From Taxawa tesnikishii (nom. ined.) (Eukaryota > Ascomycota > Dothideomycetes > Dothideales), in NCBI GenBank assembly GCA_030247885.1, contig JAPDRO010000027.1, forward strand, positions 1-64,000: a stretch of DNA of 64,000 nt. The letters are read 5' to 3'. This document shows, piece after piece, positions 12,772-23,548 of this stretch. The notes under the pieces were generated by a model. It was not told the DNA's origin. It was given only the letters and a program-made list of their open reading frames with translations, and did no database searches. The translations under genes and the position numbers were made by a program. Numbering within the stretch: position 1 is the first letter of the stretch; each line of letters starts with the position of its first letter.

Positions 12772-12773
12772 TA

Positions 12774-14236
12774 CTTAGTAAGTTATCTATTAAGATATAT
12801 TATACTATCTAGCCTATATATACTTACGACTTAATTATAATTAATAGTTAGTTTCCTACTTATACTACTATAAGTACGTAACTAGAGCTAGTAAGACCGA
12901 ATTTTATTACTTAAATAACTATTTAGACTATCTTTTAGCTAGTAATAGTACTAATATAATCTAAGGAACTATGTCCCTAGTAAATAAGATAAAGAATAAC
13001 TATATAGTCTTAATTAAAGGTATTTACTAGTATTTTAAAGAATAGTAATATAATATATAAGAGCGTAGTAATAATAAGACTTCTAGTAGAGTCGTTATTC
13101 GTCTTAATAATAAGATCTAAAGTAAGGAGAATAAAGAAAAGTATAACTTATAGTAAGAGAAAGTCCCTTATAAAGTTAGAGAAGTACGTATTACTTTACT
13201 ATACTTCCTTTATAGTTTTAACGGAGGACTAGTTAAGAAGAGAGTAATAGTATTCTTATAGTATATAGCTATTAAAGAGGACCTTAATACTCTAGAAATT
13301 AATACTAGAGCTAATAACTAAACTATTTTTACTCTTAGTTACTTAAAGCTTACCTTACCTTTATTTATACCTTTTAGATATTCTCAAATATACGGTACGA
13401 TTACGTACGCTTTTCTAATAGCTATTCCCTATATTATAAATAGCGTAGTATTTTAAGTAATCGTAGGACGTACTACGTAGGTAGACTCTTATATTATAAT
13501 TAAGCGCGTTATTCTTTTTAGTATTAATAATAAAAAGCGTAAGAAGTTTATTAATAAGTATTACGCTAACGCTATACGTAAGTTTCGTATTTACTTTTAT
13601 ATAACTATAGACGCCGAGGCTTAGTACTATTTAATAAAGTCTTACGATTACTATAAGTAAGAATATAGTAAGGTCTCTTCGGATAATAAGCTAGTAAAGT
13701 CTATTAGTTTAGAAGAGAATTCCGAAAAGAATACTAGTAGTAAAGGTAAAGGAAAAGGATCGGCAATAAATATTTCTAATAAGAATAATTCTAGTAAAAG
13801 TCCTTATAGTAAAGCTTCTAATATAAATATTAACTAAGAGTCTTATCTTAGCTACTTATCTTAACTAGAGTAGTTATTTATATTACTCTTACTAGTTTTT
13901 ACTCTTATCTTTCCTTAACAAATAAGTAGATTATATAACTTCTAGAGACATATAATAAGTATAGTTTATATAATACTTAGGAGACGAGTACTTAAGGGAA
14001 AAGGGAAGTATATAGTAGGGTAGTTACTAAATAGTTATAAGTTATTAGTTACGTAGAAGTTACCTTTAATTCCTACTTATTTAGTTCGTATATAAGATAG
14101 CTACTTATTTAATTAATAACTATTCTTTTTATATCTTATTCTTATCTTATATCTTACTAACTACTATCTTTATTACTACTTACGTAGCTACCTTTTATAG
14201 TCTTAACTTAACTTAATATAAGGTTCTCCTTACTAT
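12774..14236. other. RIP-degraded repeat, family not recognised
   Basis: Between about 13,050 and 13,920 one + frame keeps a protein-like pattern, including a Lys/Ser/Gly-rich segment, but I recognise no domain. The last part, to about 14,236, is AT-rich with no coding look and could be a terminal repeat. It ends where Copia-like sequence starts. Confidence 0.4.
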
Positions 14237-14551
14237 AGTAGTAACTTCTACTATAAATACTAAGTATATAGTAATATATACTTACTTAAAGTAATTATAA
14301 TAGCTTATACTACTCTTAAGAAATATAAGCTATTAGTACCTTATTAGTAGTAACTCCTTTAAGCTAATAGTTTAAGAGGAGCTAAAGTTTACTATTAAAT
14401 TACTTATTATACTTAAAGGAGATAACTAAGTTACTCTTTCTCTTATTTAAGATACGTATACTTATAATAGATTAAAGTATATCGATGTAGTTTATTATTA
14501 TATTAAAGATTTATATAAAAGAAAGAGGATTATATTAAGTTTATTAATATA

Positions 14552-16396
14552 ACGTATTTTATTACTAAGTAGTTACCTCCTACTAAGCGGCTACCCCTTA
14601 CTAATATCGCGACTATTATAGACTATTACCTTCGCACTATAATACTATATAAAGACTTACTTTAGCCTATAATACTATTTAGAAGCGTCGCTATCGTCTA
14701 TATCTACTATTTCTATAGTATAGGTACGCGTATTATAGTTAGTCTTATCGTAACGTTTATAGTACCTTTACGCGCGTACCCTCTTTATAAGCTATTTAGT
14801 ACCCTCCTTACTACTACTATCCTTTTCGGCTATTAAATCCTATACGTTACTTACTATTAGGCTCTCCTCTATTCGAATATACTTTCTTTTATAACTATAC
14901 TACTCTATTAACGCCTTAATCGACTTCTAAAGACCTACGATTTCCTTGTTTATAACTCTAATTTATAACCTATAATAGCTACGCCTTTAGTAAGCGAATT
15001 TATAACTTATAAAAGAGGCGAAATAGGCGATTCTCTATACTATTATATTCGCTCGCGAACTAGCGTTATTTACGCCTTTATCTCCTTTAGGTTAGCTAGT
15101 ATTTTAGACTCCTACGGAGTGACTTTTAATAGTACGAATATTAGCGTATAAAGTACTACGTTAAGCTTTAATAGTACTCGCTCTAAGTCGTAAGGAACTA
15201 AACTAGCGCCTCTAAAGCTTACTAGGATATTTTCCTTTATAATCGCCTTATTAAAAGCGATATAAAAGGCTAGTAAGAAGGCCTCTTTCTTAACTTACGT
15301 AGTAGAGTACTATAACTAGCTATTAATCTCCGCGTTATACGCTCGCTTTAAGGGGCAAAATAGCCTACGTTAAGTAGCTATAATAAGTACGATAAGTATA
15401 AGGGTATATAAAGAATAATAATCTTCTATTCTTTATAGTAGTTATAGAAATTATAACTACTATAACTCTCGTAGCCGTCTATAATTAGTAGGTAGTATAT
15501 ACTTACTTAACGCGCCTTTATATACGCGTTAAAGTACTTTAACTACTTTAAAGTAAGCTTATTTGTCGTCTAGCCGTTAGCGCTAGTCTTAATTACTTAA
15601 TCGCGAGGTAGGCCGACGTACTAGCTCGATATAAGGACCTTATTACTAAAGATAATAAAGGGTAAGATAACTTACCTAGTAGCGTAAATACCTTAAATAA
15701 TTATAACTTACTCCTAGTTACCTAGTTATATCTTTTAAAATTACTTCGTTTCTTAGAGCCTATAAAGACTATTTAAGCGTTAATTATACTTATTATAAAC
15801 CTAGACTTATTAAAGTTATATATATCTTCGTCTAAGATACTATACTTCTTCTTTGTCTTTTAACTAGCTCGAACTAGGGCGTTATAACGCGTGCGTCTTC
15901 GTTTAAGGCTCGCTAATAATCGTATAGATAACTACGTCGAAGCTTAACTTCCTTAGTACGTATCTTAAACCTATCTACCTAGTACTTACTAATAAGTCCT
16001 TTACTATACGTAGTAAGTAAATCGTTAGCTATTTCTTCTACTATAGTCCTTATAGCGCCTATCTCTCGTAAGTCTAACTCGAGTATACGTACTACTATCG
16101 CTTCTTCCTTTATTTTCTTTAGCTTTTTCGAGTTAGGCTTATAGTCGCGTCGTACGAGCTTTTCGTCGCGTCGTCGTCTTAGCGTCGTTTAGGGGACGTC
16201 GTATACCTTAGACGCGTATTTTATACTATTAGGAGGAGTTACTTAGGTAGCCTTAATAGCAAGGTATAGTATACCTTTATTATAGGTAAATTGCGCGTTA
16301 CGTTATAGTAGCATTATTATAATAGTTTATAATAGTTACGATGTTAGTAAGGGGTAGCTACTTAGTAGGAGATAGCTACTTAGTAATAAAACACGT
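14552..16396 (-). mobile_element. Fot1/pogo-like DNA transposon, family A, copy 1 (1,845 bp)
   Basis: Inverted ends ACGTATTTTATTACTAAGTA (left) and the reverse complement on the right, extending about 75 bp inward, with TA on both sides (14,550-14,551; 16,397-16,398). The minus strand resembles a pogo/Fot1 transposase: a DDE-type catalytic region is recognisable near 15,600-15,850. It sits inside the end of a Copia pol region. The frame is destroyed by RIP. Confidence 0.85.
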
Positions 16397-16506
16397 TATA
16401 GGAAATAATTACTAATAGCTTTATAAAGCCTTTTAAGGTTAGTATTTCTAGAAGTTTATTAGTTAACTTAAACTATTTAAAGAAGACTAATCTAGTTAAG
16501 GAGGAT

Positions 16507-16673
16507 TATTATAAGATAATAACTACCTAGTCTAAATAAATAGTTATATAACTTATTAAGCTAAGTAAGGAATCTCTTTATCCCTTAGTTACTATTATAA
16601 ATAGGATAATTAATTAATAAGTTATAGTTAGTTCTACTATATATTTAGTTATAGTTAAGTATTTAGTTTAACT
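16507..16673 (+). repeat. Copia LTR (167 bp), 3' LTR of the fragment
   Basis: Starts TATTATAAGATAATAACTAC and ends TTTAACT. It has the same length as, and is near-identical to, the four LTRs in block 2. Confidence 0.85.
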
Positions 16674-16678
16674 AATAC

Positions 16679-17617
16679 TAAAGTTAATACTAGTTTTAAA
16701 GGTAGTTTATCTAATTAAAAAGAATAAATATTTACTACTATAATAAAGTAAGTTTTATATTTAATAGCTTTGTTAAATTATATATAGTTAATAATACTTT
16801 ATTATCCTTCTTAGTTATTTAGCGTATTAATAGTATTTATTATAGTACTTAGAAAACGTATAGTTACTACTAAGGTAATAATAGCTATATATTTATAATA
16901 GTAAAAGGACTTAGGCTCTATTTTATTTTATAAAATAGTATCCTTTATAATAGTAGTATTTATACGCTTATATTAGTTTATTTAGAGGTCCTTAAAAGTA
17001 GTACTTAATATACTATTAATATAAAAGATAAGTTAGTAATTATAGTAAGCCTTAAACTTTATCTTTATAAGTATAACTAACTTATAATAAGGCCGAGGAG
17101 TCCTTTAAAGTAGTATTAAAGTTATTTAAGTCTTACTTATATTACTATCTTTTTAAGTTAAAGGCATAGTTTTTAAGGCTTCTTTTTTAATTAATAATTA
17201 ACGTAACTCGTCCTTCTTCTTTTATAACTCTTTATTTTTCCTTTATAATTCTTTCTTTTCTTTTAACTAATACGCTACTTTTACTAAGTAGTTTAATTTA
17301 GTAACTAAAGTATAAGTAATAATTACTTTTAACTTAACTATTAGCTTAACTATTTCTTTAAAGTTAATTATATAAGTATTATAAGTAGCTACTTATTAAA
17401 TAAGTTATTAAATAAGTTACTAAGTATAAACTACTTTCTAGTTAGTTAAAGTATTTATTACTACTAGTTTTTTACTAACTAAGTCCTAGTAACTTTCTTC
17501 TTAACTTTTATATTTTTTAAATACTCTTTAAAGGCTTACTTATAATTAGTTAAATTTTCTAAGAGTATATAAGTAATACTTCTTTAATTAGCTTTATAAA
17601 GTACTTACTAATACTAG
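16679..17617. other. RIP-degraded DNA, not recognised
   Basis: AT-rich, CA/TG-poor sequence between the Copia LTR and the family C transposon. I see no terminal repeats or domain similarity. Confidence 0.45.
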
Positions 17618-17619
17618 TA

Positions 17620-19467
17620 ATATAAACTACGAGGTAGTAAACTAGGTAAAGTAGTAAACTACTAAAACGTAACTCTTTAATCTTTTAACTTTATTACTAC
17701 CTATTATAAATGCTTTTATAACTAGTAAACTAGTCTATACTAAAGCTAATATTTAGAATGTACTTTATACCTTAAAAGAGAAGTAATACTCTTCTATTCG
17801 TAAGGCTATTAGCGTATATAATATTCCTTATAATACTTTACGTAATTATATAGTTAAACGAACTTTACGCGTAATAGCGCGTAAATCGTAATAAATCCTT
17901 TCGAACGTAAAAGAGAAGACGTTAATTTAATAAATTATACGTCTTATATATACTAGCTTTTCTACTTCGCTTATATTAGTTATATAAATAGCTAAAGAAA
18001 TTTAACGCGAACGCGTATAATTATCGAGGACTTTATAACTTTCTCCTCGACTAATTAGTAAGAAGTAGCTTAACTACTTTAAAACTTACTATTTTAAGAT
18101 AGTAAGTATTTAGACTTATTAGATCGAAAGTATACGCTTTAATATAATAAGTTATAACGTTATAAAGAGATAGTTTAATATAATAACGGAACTATTTATA
18201 TAGTATAACTACTCTCTAAAGTACGTTTATAATATAAACGAGTCTAACTTTATAGTTAGAGCGAGTTAAATATTAAGAGTATTAGTTAATATACGTAAGG
18301 TAGCTAGTTAAAAGTAAATTAAAAGTAAATAAGAGTAAATAATTATAATCGAGTATATAAATACTACTAGAAAAGTTATATTACCCTTAATTATCTTTAA
18401 GGCTAAATATACTAATACTATATAAGTACTTATATATACGCCTCTAGACTAGAGGTTCTTAACTAGTAGTAGTAACTAGACGTTTAATAGTTATAGTTTA
18501 TAGTAACTAACTATTATCTTCGAGTCTTTAATATAATTAAAGGACTTTATAATACGAAGAATACTAATTATAAATAGCTATAGTAGCTATATAACTATAA
18601 AGGTAATTGCTTTTTATATAGAGAATATAATCGACTTACTTATCTTATTACTATACTATTCGCATATATTTTAACTACTTAATATTAGTATATTTACGCT
18701 ACTTAAGCGTACGCTAGCTTTAGAAACTAACGCTACTTTATAAGTCGACTCTAGTTATATATTATATATAAAATAAACGGAGATATATATCTACGTAAAA
18801 GCGAAGGCTCTTAAAGCTAGTAGTATCCTTAGTAAGTAAAAAGGCGCTAGTCTCTAGCCTTTAAGCCTTATAATAGTACTTAATAAGCTACCTACGAAGT
18901 TAACTATAATAAATATATAACTTCGTATACTTTTATAACGACTTAATCTAGACTTTTTACTATTAGATAGCTCTTTACTAAATAGTACTAAGTTACGCGA
19001 AGTAAATATAATACTTAAATTAGTAATTAAAGCTACGTAGGATATTTCTTCTTTAGTAAAGCGTTATATAAAGTAAATAACTTACGTTTTTAAAGCGATA
19101 TATAGCGAGAACGTTATATTATATAAGTAAGTAAAAGAGTAGTAAGAGTTTCTTAATATATAAAAGACTTAAAAGAAGGGAAAGTAAGTTATATTAAAGA
19201 GAAAGTTCGTATTTAGTACGTAAGAAGTACTCGAAATAATTAAAGTAGTCGAAGCAAAGTTATCGACTAAAAACTACGTAAATAACTACGTAAGCGTCTA
19301 ATCGAGAAAGCGCTAAAGGATAAGGAAGATAAAGTACTTAGAAATATATATAGCAACTTAGATTCTAACTATATTATTATTATAGTACGCAAATAGTAGT
19401 TAAAGCGAAAAGAGTCGCATCTTAGTAGTTTACTACCTTACTTAGTTTACTACTTCGTAGTTTACGC
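17620..19467 (+). mobile_element. Fot1/pogo-like DNA transposon, family C, copy 1 (1,848 bp)
   Basis: Inverted ends built from TAAACTACGAGGTAGTAAAC and a second similar word; the right end is its inverted copy. TA flanks lie at 17,618-17,619 and 19,468-19,469. A RIP-mutated pogo-type transposase frame (helix-turn-helix then DDE region) runs on the + strand. It aligns along its whole length with 56,227-58,069. Confidence 0.85.
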
Positions 19468-19800
19468 TAGTAAATTAAGTACTAAAAAGTAAACTAGTAC
19501 TATAATATACTAATTTACCTATTAGGATTTTGTAATAGAATAATAATAGTAAATATTAATACTATAAACAAATATATTAACTAGAGTTAAAACTACTTTT
19601 CTAAATAAATAAAGATTATATTTAGGACCGTTAAATAGAATAATAAGGCTATAATATTTACCCTCTAATTTTAAGAACTCTAGGCTTAGATCTATTATAT
19701 TATTACTACGGCGTAAACATATCTCCCTAGGAGCTTTTAAAGTATAAATCCTTATACTTAGGCTAGCTTAATTGTACTACGAACTCATCTTGTTTACTAG

Positions 19801-21648
19801 TCAAGCTAGTTTGCCCGCTCCTTCCCTCGGCTTAATACGTACATTAAAGTTTATCCGGTGCACGAAGAACGCATTCTTCAAATACATCGGCTTTGCAGTG
19901 TCGACAAGCTCGATCTGTACTCACGTTAGTCTCATCGAGATTATGCTAAACGCATGCCACTACAAGATTCTTACCTCGAATTTCCTTAGAAAGCTAGGGA
20001 CCATTTTGTAAGTTTCCATAAGGCTAATGTTTTTGCCAATGCAGGTTCTCGATCCAGCGCCAAATTGGAACATGCTTTGGCGCATCTTCGACAGTCTAGC
20101 GGGTTCACTTTCCATCCAACGCTCAGGTCGATATTCGTCGGCGTCTTCGCCAAACACCTCTTTGTTTTGGTGCAAGACCCAAGCGTTGCAACCGACGACT
20201 GTGCCGCCCGGTACAAATTGGCCACATATCTTTGCGCCTTGTGGAGGAGTGATGCGTTCCAAAAGAAGCCCGACGGCGGGATGCATGCGGAACGCTTCGT
20301 TGATCACAGCGTCGAGATACGGCAGCTTGTTGGCAGCAGTGAAAGGAACCACATCACCTGCGCCGGTGGTGTCTTGAGACGAGGCAAGAGCGCCTGCTGC
20401 ATCCGCCGCGTCAATCTCTTGCATCAGTTTCTTGTAAACGCGTGGGTTTTGCAAGAGATAGTGGAATACGCTTGCCAGACTGATCGCAGTGCTGTCGGAG
20501 CCTGCAATTATCAACGATGCACACATGGCCGTGATGCGATTGTCTGTTAAGAACTCCGGGTTCTTCTCTTGGGATTGCAAAAACCTTTCAAGAAAGTTGA
20601 CGCCTCTTTTGGGGCGCTTGCCTCGACTTGATCTAGGCCATGTCTGAGATGCTCGCGTTGCCGATCAAGAGCAAACTTAACAATGGCCGCGTTCGGGCTC
20701 GACGGCCAGAGCCCCTTGGATTCAAAGAACAGCTTGATCGGGTTCTTGACGAAGAGCCGATCCAGCCAGGGGTCTTGACCGATGACCGTGCCGTAGTTCT
20801 GGAAGGAATCGACAGTCGAGATGATGTTCGACACGTCCTTGTCCTCCTCCACGAAGCCGAGGCGTTTCGACCATGTAATCTCACCAATGACATCGAACGC
20901 GAAGTATTGGATCCACATCGAGAAGGAGCAATCTCGGCCTGTGTTTGCAAATCGTTTCTGTGTTTGTTGGAGGAAAAACGAAGTGCAGCTATCCACGAGC
21001 GGCTCATAGTGGAGCAGCGTCGACAATGCAAAGGCATGATTGACAGATCTTCGAAGACGAGCATGGAAGTCCTCCGATCTGGTCGAGAAACTACAAAGCC
21101 TCTCTGTCAGCTCTGATAGGAGCTTTGAGATCCTTGAATGCTTCGTTTCCCAAGCGCCCACGGCTGAAGGCGTTGTAGACGGGTACGGAAAGACAGTACG
21201 TTCTGACTAAAAATTTGGCAATACTTACAGATTATAGATAACATTCCCTTTGTTCACTGTGGCAAAGACATCATAATATCCACTCTGAGTGATATCAGTA
21301 ATGCGGCCGTACCAACGTCAAATTCTCAGGACTGACCTTTGTGTACCCCTTGTTTAGACCATAGATATCTGCAATAGCTCCCGGATCACCGAAAGACAGC
21401 ACGTTAGGTGCGACTCGAACGATATCACCGTACTTTTGATGTAGCTGGCGGAAGGTGATATGTGTGTCCCGCTTCCAGACATCAACTAGCCGCCACGTAT
21501 TCGTTAACGAGGCGAGAAACGGGCCTGGATATCTGTTCAGTCCTTTCTGATACTTCTGCAACATGAAATACACAATCAAAAAAATCACGAGGAGAACAGT
21601 AGCACGATAGCCATTCAACAAAGCAGAGAGCTTGAATTCTGACATCAT
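19801..21648 (-). CDS. Cytochrome P450, pisatin-demethylase-like
   Basis: A microsomal haem monooxygenase; substrate unknown. I read exons 21,337-21,648, 21,229-21,284, 19,975-21,091 and 19,801-19,914 with GT-AG introns of 52, 137 and 60 bp, giving about 530 residues, normal for the family. Seen in order: an N-terminal membrane helix, YPGPFLASL, the I-helix AGSDST, ExxR in NEAFR, YRPERW, and the haem loop FGAGSRTCIG. Frame is lost once inside exon 3 near 20,606, consistent with one missing base; the protein pattern continues on both sides. The start is the ATG at 21,646-21,648. It is divergent from the SnoaL-like gene across 377 bp, suggesting shared control. The best family guess is the CYP57/pisatin demethylase type, made from general resemblance only. 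Confidence 0.88.
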
Positions 21649-22025
21649 GTTGAAGAATGTACTCCTAACGTCCGTGCGGTACTTCTTAGGACTTGTGAGG
21701 CACCTAGTCGTTATTTATAAATCCCAGAGTTAGCTAGGCTTATTGCTCGGATGAAGGCCATAAGAATGTAAGTACCCCACAGTACTGCAAGCCGAGCGTT
21801 CTCGGATCGGCCAGCACACGCGGAGATGGTTCTATGCCGCGAACATCCGCGAACATCCACAATTCCAGACCTCGACTTTGTTACGACGCTCGTACCCGGA
21901 TTTCCAGACTCGTGTGAGCACCCGATAGTGTACCACCACGCACACAGGGTATATAAAAGCGGCTTTGGGTGCAGTCGCACTCCTACAGTGCCATTTAGTC
22001 GCTTATTCCAGTTCTGAACACGCAA
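21649..22025. promoter_or_regulatory. Bidirectional promoter between P450 and SnoaL-like gene
   Basis: 377 bp separate the two divergent start codons. A strong TATA box, TATATAAAA at 21,950-21,958, lies 68 bp before the + strand ATG. The directly repeated decamer CGCGAACATC near 21,838-21,858 could bind a regulator, perhaps the Zn2Cys6 protein of the same cluster (inference). Confidence 0.6.
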
Positions 22026-22744
22026 ATGGTCGACAGACACACATTACCGGAAGGCTCAAGGCCCAGTCAAGCCATCCGCAACAATGGACCTGACAACCTC
22101 GCCCTTGAGCGGTTCAAGCTTCGCGAGCTTGCCGAAGGCTGGCCCATGTACCGGGACGCCTGCGAATGGGAGAATTTCGCATCCATCTTCCACCCCGACG
22201 CACATATCTACACCACATGGAGTGGACGCGTGCACTTCCAAAAATTCTTCGAGATCTCAAAAGCCGGCATGGACAAAGGCGCGTTCATCATGCACCGTTG
22301 CAATGGAGCTAGCACCGATATCCGACCCGATGGCACCCGCGCCGTCACCAAATTGAAGGCGGTCATCACTCAACGGTTCACCATCGACGGGGTCGAAGTC
22401 GATGTCGAAGCCGACTGTCGGTTTTGTTACTTGTGGGAGCGCAGCAGTTCGGGAGATTGGCAAGCACGACTGGTCCGGCATTGGTATGAGAAGGACAAGA
22501 TGATCCCAGTTGATCCAAACAAGATCCCGAAACTGGACGATGCAAAACTAGCGAAATACTCCCGGGTTATCGCATGCTTGCCTACTGTCAAGAAGCGACG
22601 ATGGAGGGTATCACTGTCTTGCATGGAATGCCTGGACATCGTCGTGAAGAGGAGGGCACTCCGTCTCGCCAAGCTCATGACAAGTTGTACTGGCAGTGCA
22701 AGAAATGGTTGGACGGTGCAGATATTCGTGCGGAAGACTTTTGA
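22026..22744 (+). CDS. SnoaL/NTF2-like protein (one frame break)
   Basis: A cone-fold NTF2-like protein of about 239 residues. Such proteins act as small enzymes (cyclases, dehydratases, hydrolases) or ligand binders; the exact reaction is unknown. The N-terminal part reads [28 protein letters not shown] and [11 protein letters not shown], typical of the fungal SnoaL_4 type. The frame changes by one base near 22,560 at a CCCGGG run; after it the family-like tail with AYCQE and [12 protein letters not shown] follows to a TGA at 22,742-22,744. If the break is real, an aberrant frame continues to 22,847. It is paired head-to-head with the P450, which suggests work on the same small molecule. Confidence 0.8.
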
Positions 22745-23548
22745 GCGGTCGCGATTCGGTCAGTTGCTGACTCGCTACGTTGCCGATGGAAGATTTAGCA
22801 GGACGGCCTGTCTCATCTACCATATATGCGCTACAACGAATGTTTAGAATACTATTCTGCTTGTCCATCTTGTGGAACACCGTATAATATTGGCTGGCGT
22901 TGTGCCCTTGTAGATGGTAACTCTTGACAACATTCTGCAGCGGTGGATTCATGGCTATGGACGTTTCATTGTTCGAGGAAGTTCTCCGTTACTGTCGTTG
23001 CCTGTAAATGCTACGAGTAGGCCCACATAACGAGATTTTTTTCCAACCCAAATGCAATCCTCTTCTCCCTAGCATTGCCATGATCTCCGTCCAAGCAACC
23101 CAGCCGCCCACCCTGGTTCTTTTCTGCCGTTGACGAGCGCATCCCGAGCATTGCCTACGGTGTTCTCTGGAACTCCTCCGTGCGAAGCCCGTCGGTGCCT
23201 TATGACCAAAGTGGGTGCTATCCTTGCCAGAGGTTGCTTCGTAACATCCGAAGGAGTGCTAGCAATAATGTCAGTTGAGGACAGCTACGCATACACTATG
23301 GCATGGATAGCTCGGTTTGCGGACCAGCTTTCAGCTTTCTCGGTGCGCGGAGTACAGTACCTCCGTTGGTCTGATAAGATGGAGTAATCTGGGGCATTCG
23401 CTAGTGGCGTCAGATTACACTTCGTATCCGGCGGGGTTAAGGAAATGCCGAATAGTGGGGAGTTGGCGGCACGTCACGGCTGTGCCGCCTCTAAGGGTGT
23501 CTGCGTCTCGAGTTCCTGTTGCCGTGCCATTATCATTTTCTTCCGACA
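22745..23548. other. Intergenic region before the regulator, no gene seen
   Basis: About 800 bp of mixed composition. Small open frames here have no protein-like pattern. It should hold the SnoaL-like gene's 3' end and the regulator's promoter. Confidence 0.55.

Larger units (their letters stand above)
14237..16673 (+). mobile_element. Ty1/Copia LTR retrotransposon, 3' fragment interrupted by a pogo-like element
   Basis: RNase H end of Copia pol at about 14,237-14,549, closely similar to the two full copies in block 2. It resumes at about 16,397 after a 1.85-kb DNA transposon and finishes with an LTR at 16,507-16,673. The 5' part is missing. It is broken by RIP at many sites, and the DNA transposon inserted after it. 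Confidence 0.8.
6300..19760. other. RIP block 1: AT-rich transposon graveyard
   Basis: Composition changes sharply at both edges. CA and TG dinucleotides are nearly absent for 13 kb while CG and TA are common, which is the product of repeat-induced C-to-T change in CpA on both strands. No host reading frame survives. Four pogo-like, Gypsy and Copia pieces are recognisable by ends or protein similarity and are listed separately. Confidence 0.93.

Noticed and set aside
6300-19760. AT-rich block as a centromere
   Set aside because: It is built of recognisable transposons next to a telomere and carries the RIP signature; nothing else points to a centromere.
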